Origin: Oxyruncus cristatus
Taxonomy: Eukaryota; Chordata; Aves; Passeriformes; Cotingidae
Assembly (NCBI GenBank): GCA_013399855.1
Contig: VXAY01004988.1
Coordinates: 254,932-318,931, forward strand
Direction of reading: 5' to 3'
DNA length: 64,000 bases
In this document: positions 63,786 to 64,000 of the stretch, one piece after another
How positions within the stretch are numbered: position 1 is the first letter of the stretch
Layout of the letters: each line of letters begins with the position of its first letter
Notes under the pieces: model-generated
Databases searched by the model: none
What the model saw: the letters and a program-made list of their open reading frames with translations, nothing else
What the model was told of the DNA's origin: nothing
Made by a program: the position numbers and the translations under genes

Positions 63786-64000
63786 CCATAGAATTATAAA
63801 ATGGTTTGAGTCGGAAGGGACCTTCAAGATCATCTTGTTCCAACACCCTGCCATGGGCAGGGACACCTTCAACTAGACCAGGTTTCTCTGAGCCCTATTC
63901 AACCTGGTCTTGGACACTTACAGGGATGACGCAGCCACAGCTTCTCTGGGCAACCTGTGCCGGGGCCTCACCACTCTCCCAATCAGGAATTTCTTACTGA
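63786..64000 (-). mobile_element. CR1 LINE fragment, cut by window end
   Basis: Antisense CR1 3' region: ATAGAATTATAAAATGGTTT, CGGAAGGGACCTTCAAGATC, CACCCTGCCATGGGCAGGGA, CACCTTCAACTAGACCAGGT, GCCACAGCTTCTCTGGGCAA and CAATCAGGAATTTCTTACTG. It continues beyond the window, so its total length is unknown. The 64-codon ORF at the very end is antisense CR1. Confidence 0.95.

Noticed and set aside
63806..64000. 64-codon plus-strand ORF at the window end
   Set aside because: Translation of an antisense CR1 element.
1..64000. CRISPR arrays, bacterial operons, phage or prokaryotic mobile elements
   Set aside because: The window is vertebrate (avian) nuclear DNA; tandem repeats found have at most four units and no spacer structure.

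Overview
This is eukaryotic, almost certainly avian, nuclear DNA: AT-rich, with no operons or dense ORFs. Its recognisable content is CR1 LINE fragments ending in the avian ATTCTATG-type 3' tail, plus bird-type endogenous-retrovirus LTRs. I find no host protein-coding gene, rRNA, tRNA or CRISPR array that I can support. The window reads as intergenic DNA or a long intron, and short internal exons could be missed by eye.

Layout. 1-677: part of an LTR-like element on the minus strand, cut by the window edge and carrying a 4 x 10 bp tandem repeat. 678-5.3 kb: unassigned DNA with a 70-N gap. 5.3-22 kb: a run of CR1 fragments (5288, 6206, 15532, 16740, 21391, 21706), a 240-bp tract made almost only of G and T (8198-8438), small tandem duplications, and a 782-N gap at 17947-18728 whose flanking contig ends repeat each other. 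22-32.7 kb: nothing recognisable. 32.7-34.1 kb: a probable solo LTR followed by a very old CR1-clade reverse-transcriptase relic on the minus strand. 34-55 kb: mostly unassigned, with CR1 fragments at 40880, 43724, 51896 and 54353. 55.8-56.9 kb: the best-preserved coding relic, a 5'-truncated RTE-type retrotransposon with one reading frame of about 349 codons interrupted only by two stops. 58915-59494: a solo LTR with clean 5-bp target-site duplications. 60.2-63.6 kb: two diverged direct copies of a ~290-bp unclassified sequence about 3.1 kb apart. 63786-64000: a CR1 copy running off the end.

There is no interacting gene set. The window is a record of repeat activity of different ages: an ancient CR1-clade RT relic, younger CR1 3' ends, ERV LTRs and an RTE copy that looks relatively recent. 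The items most worth following are the RTE copy (a candidate for AviRTE, the element reported as shared between some tropical birds and filarial nematodes), the paired ~290-bp repeat, and the gap that is probably an unmerged contig overlap.
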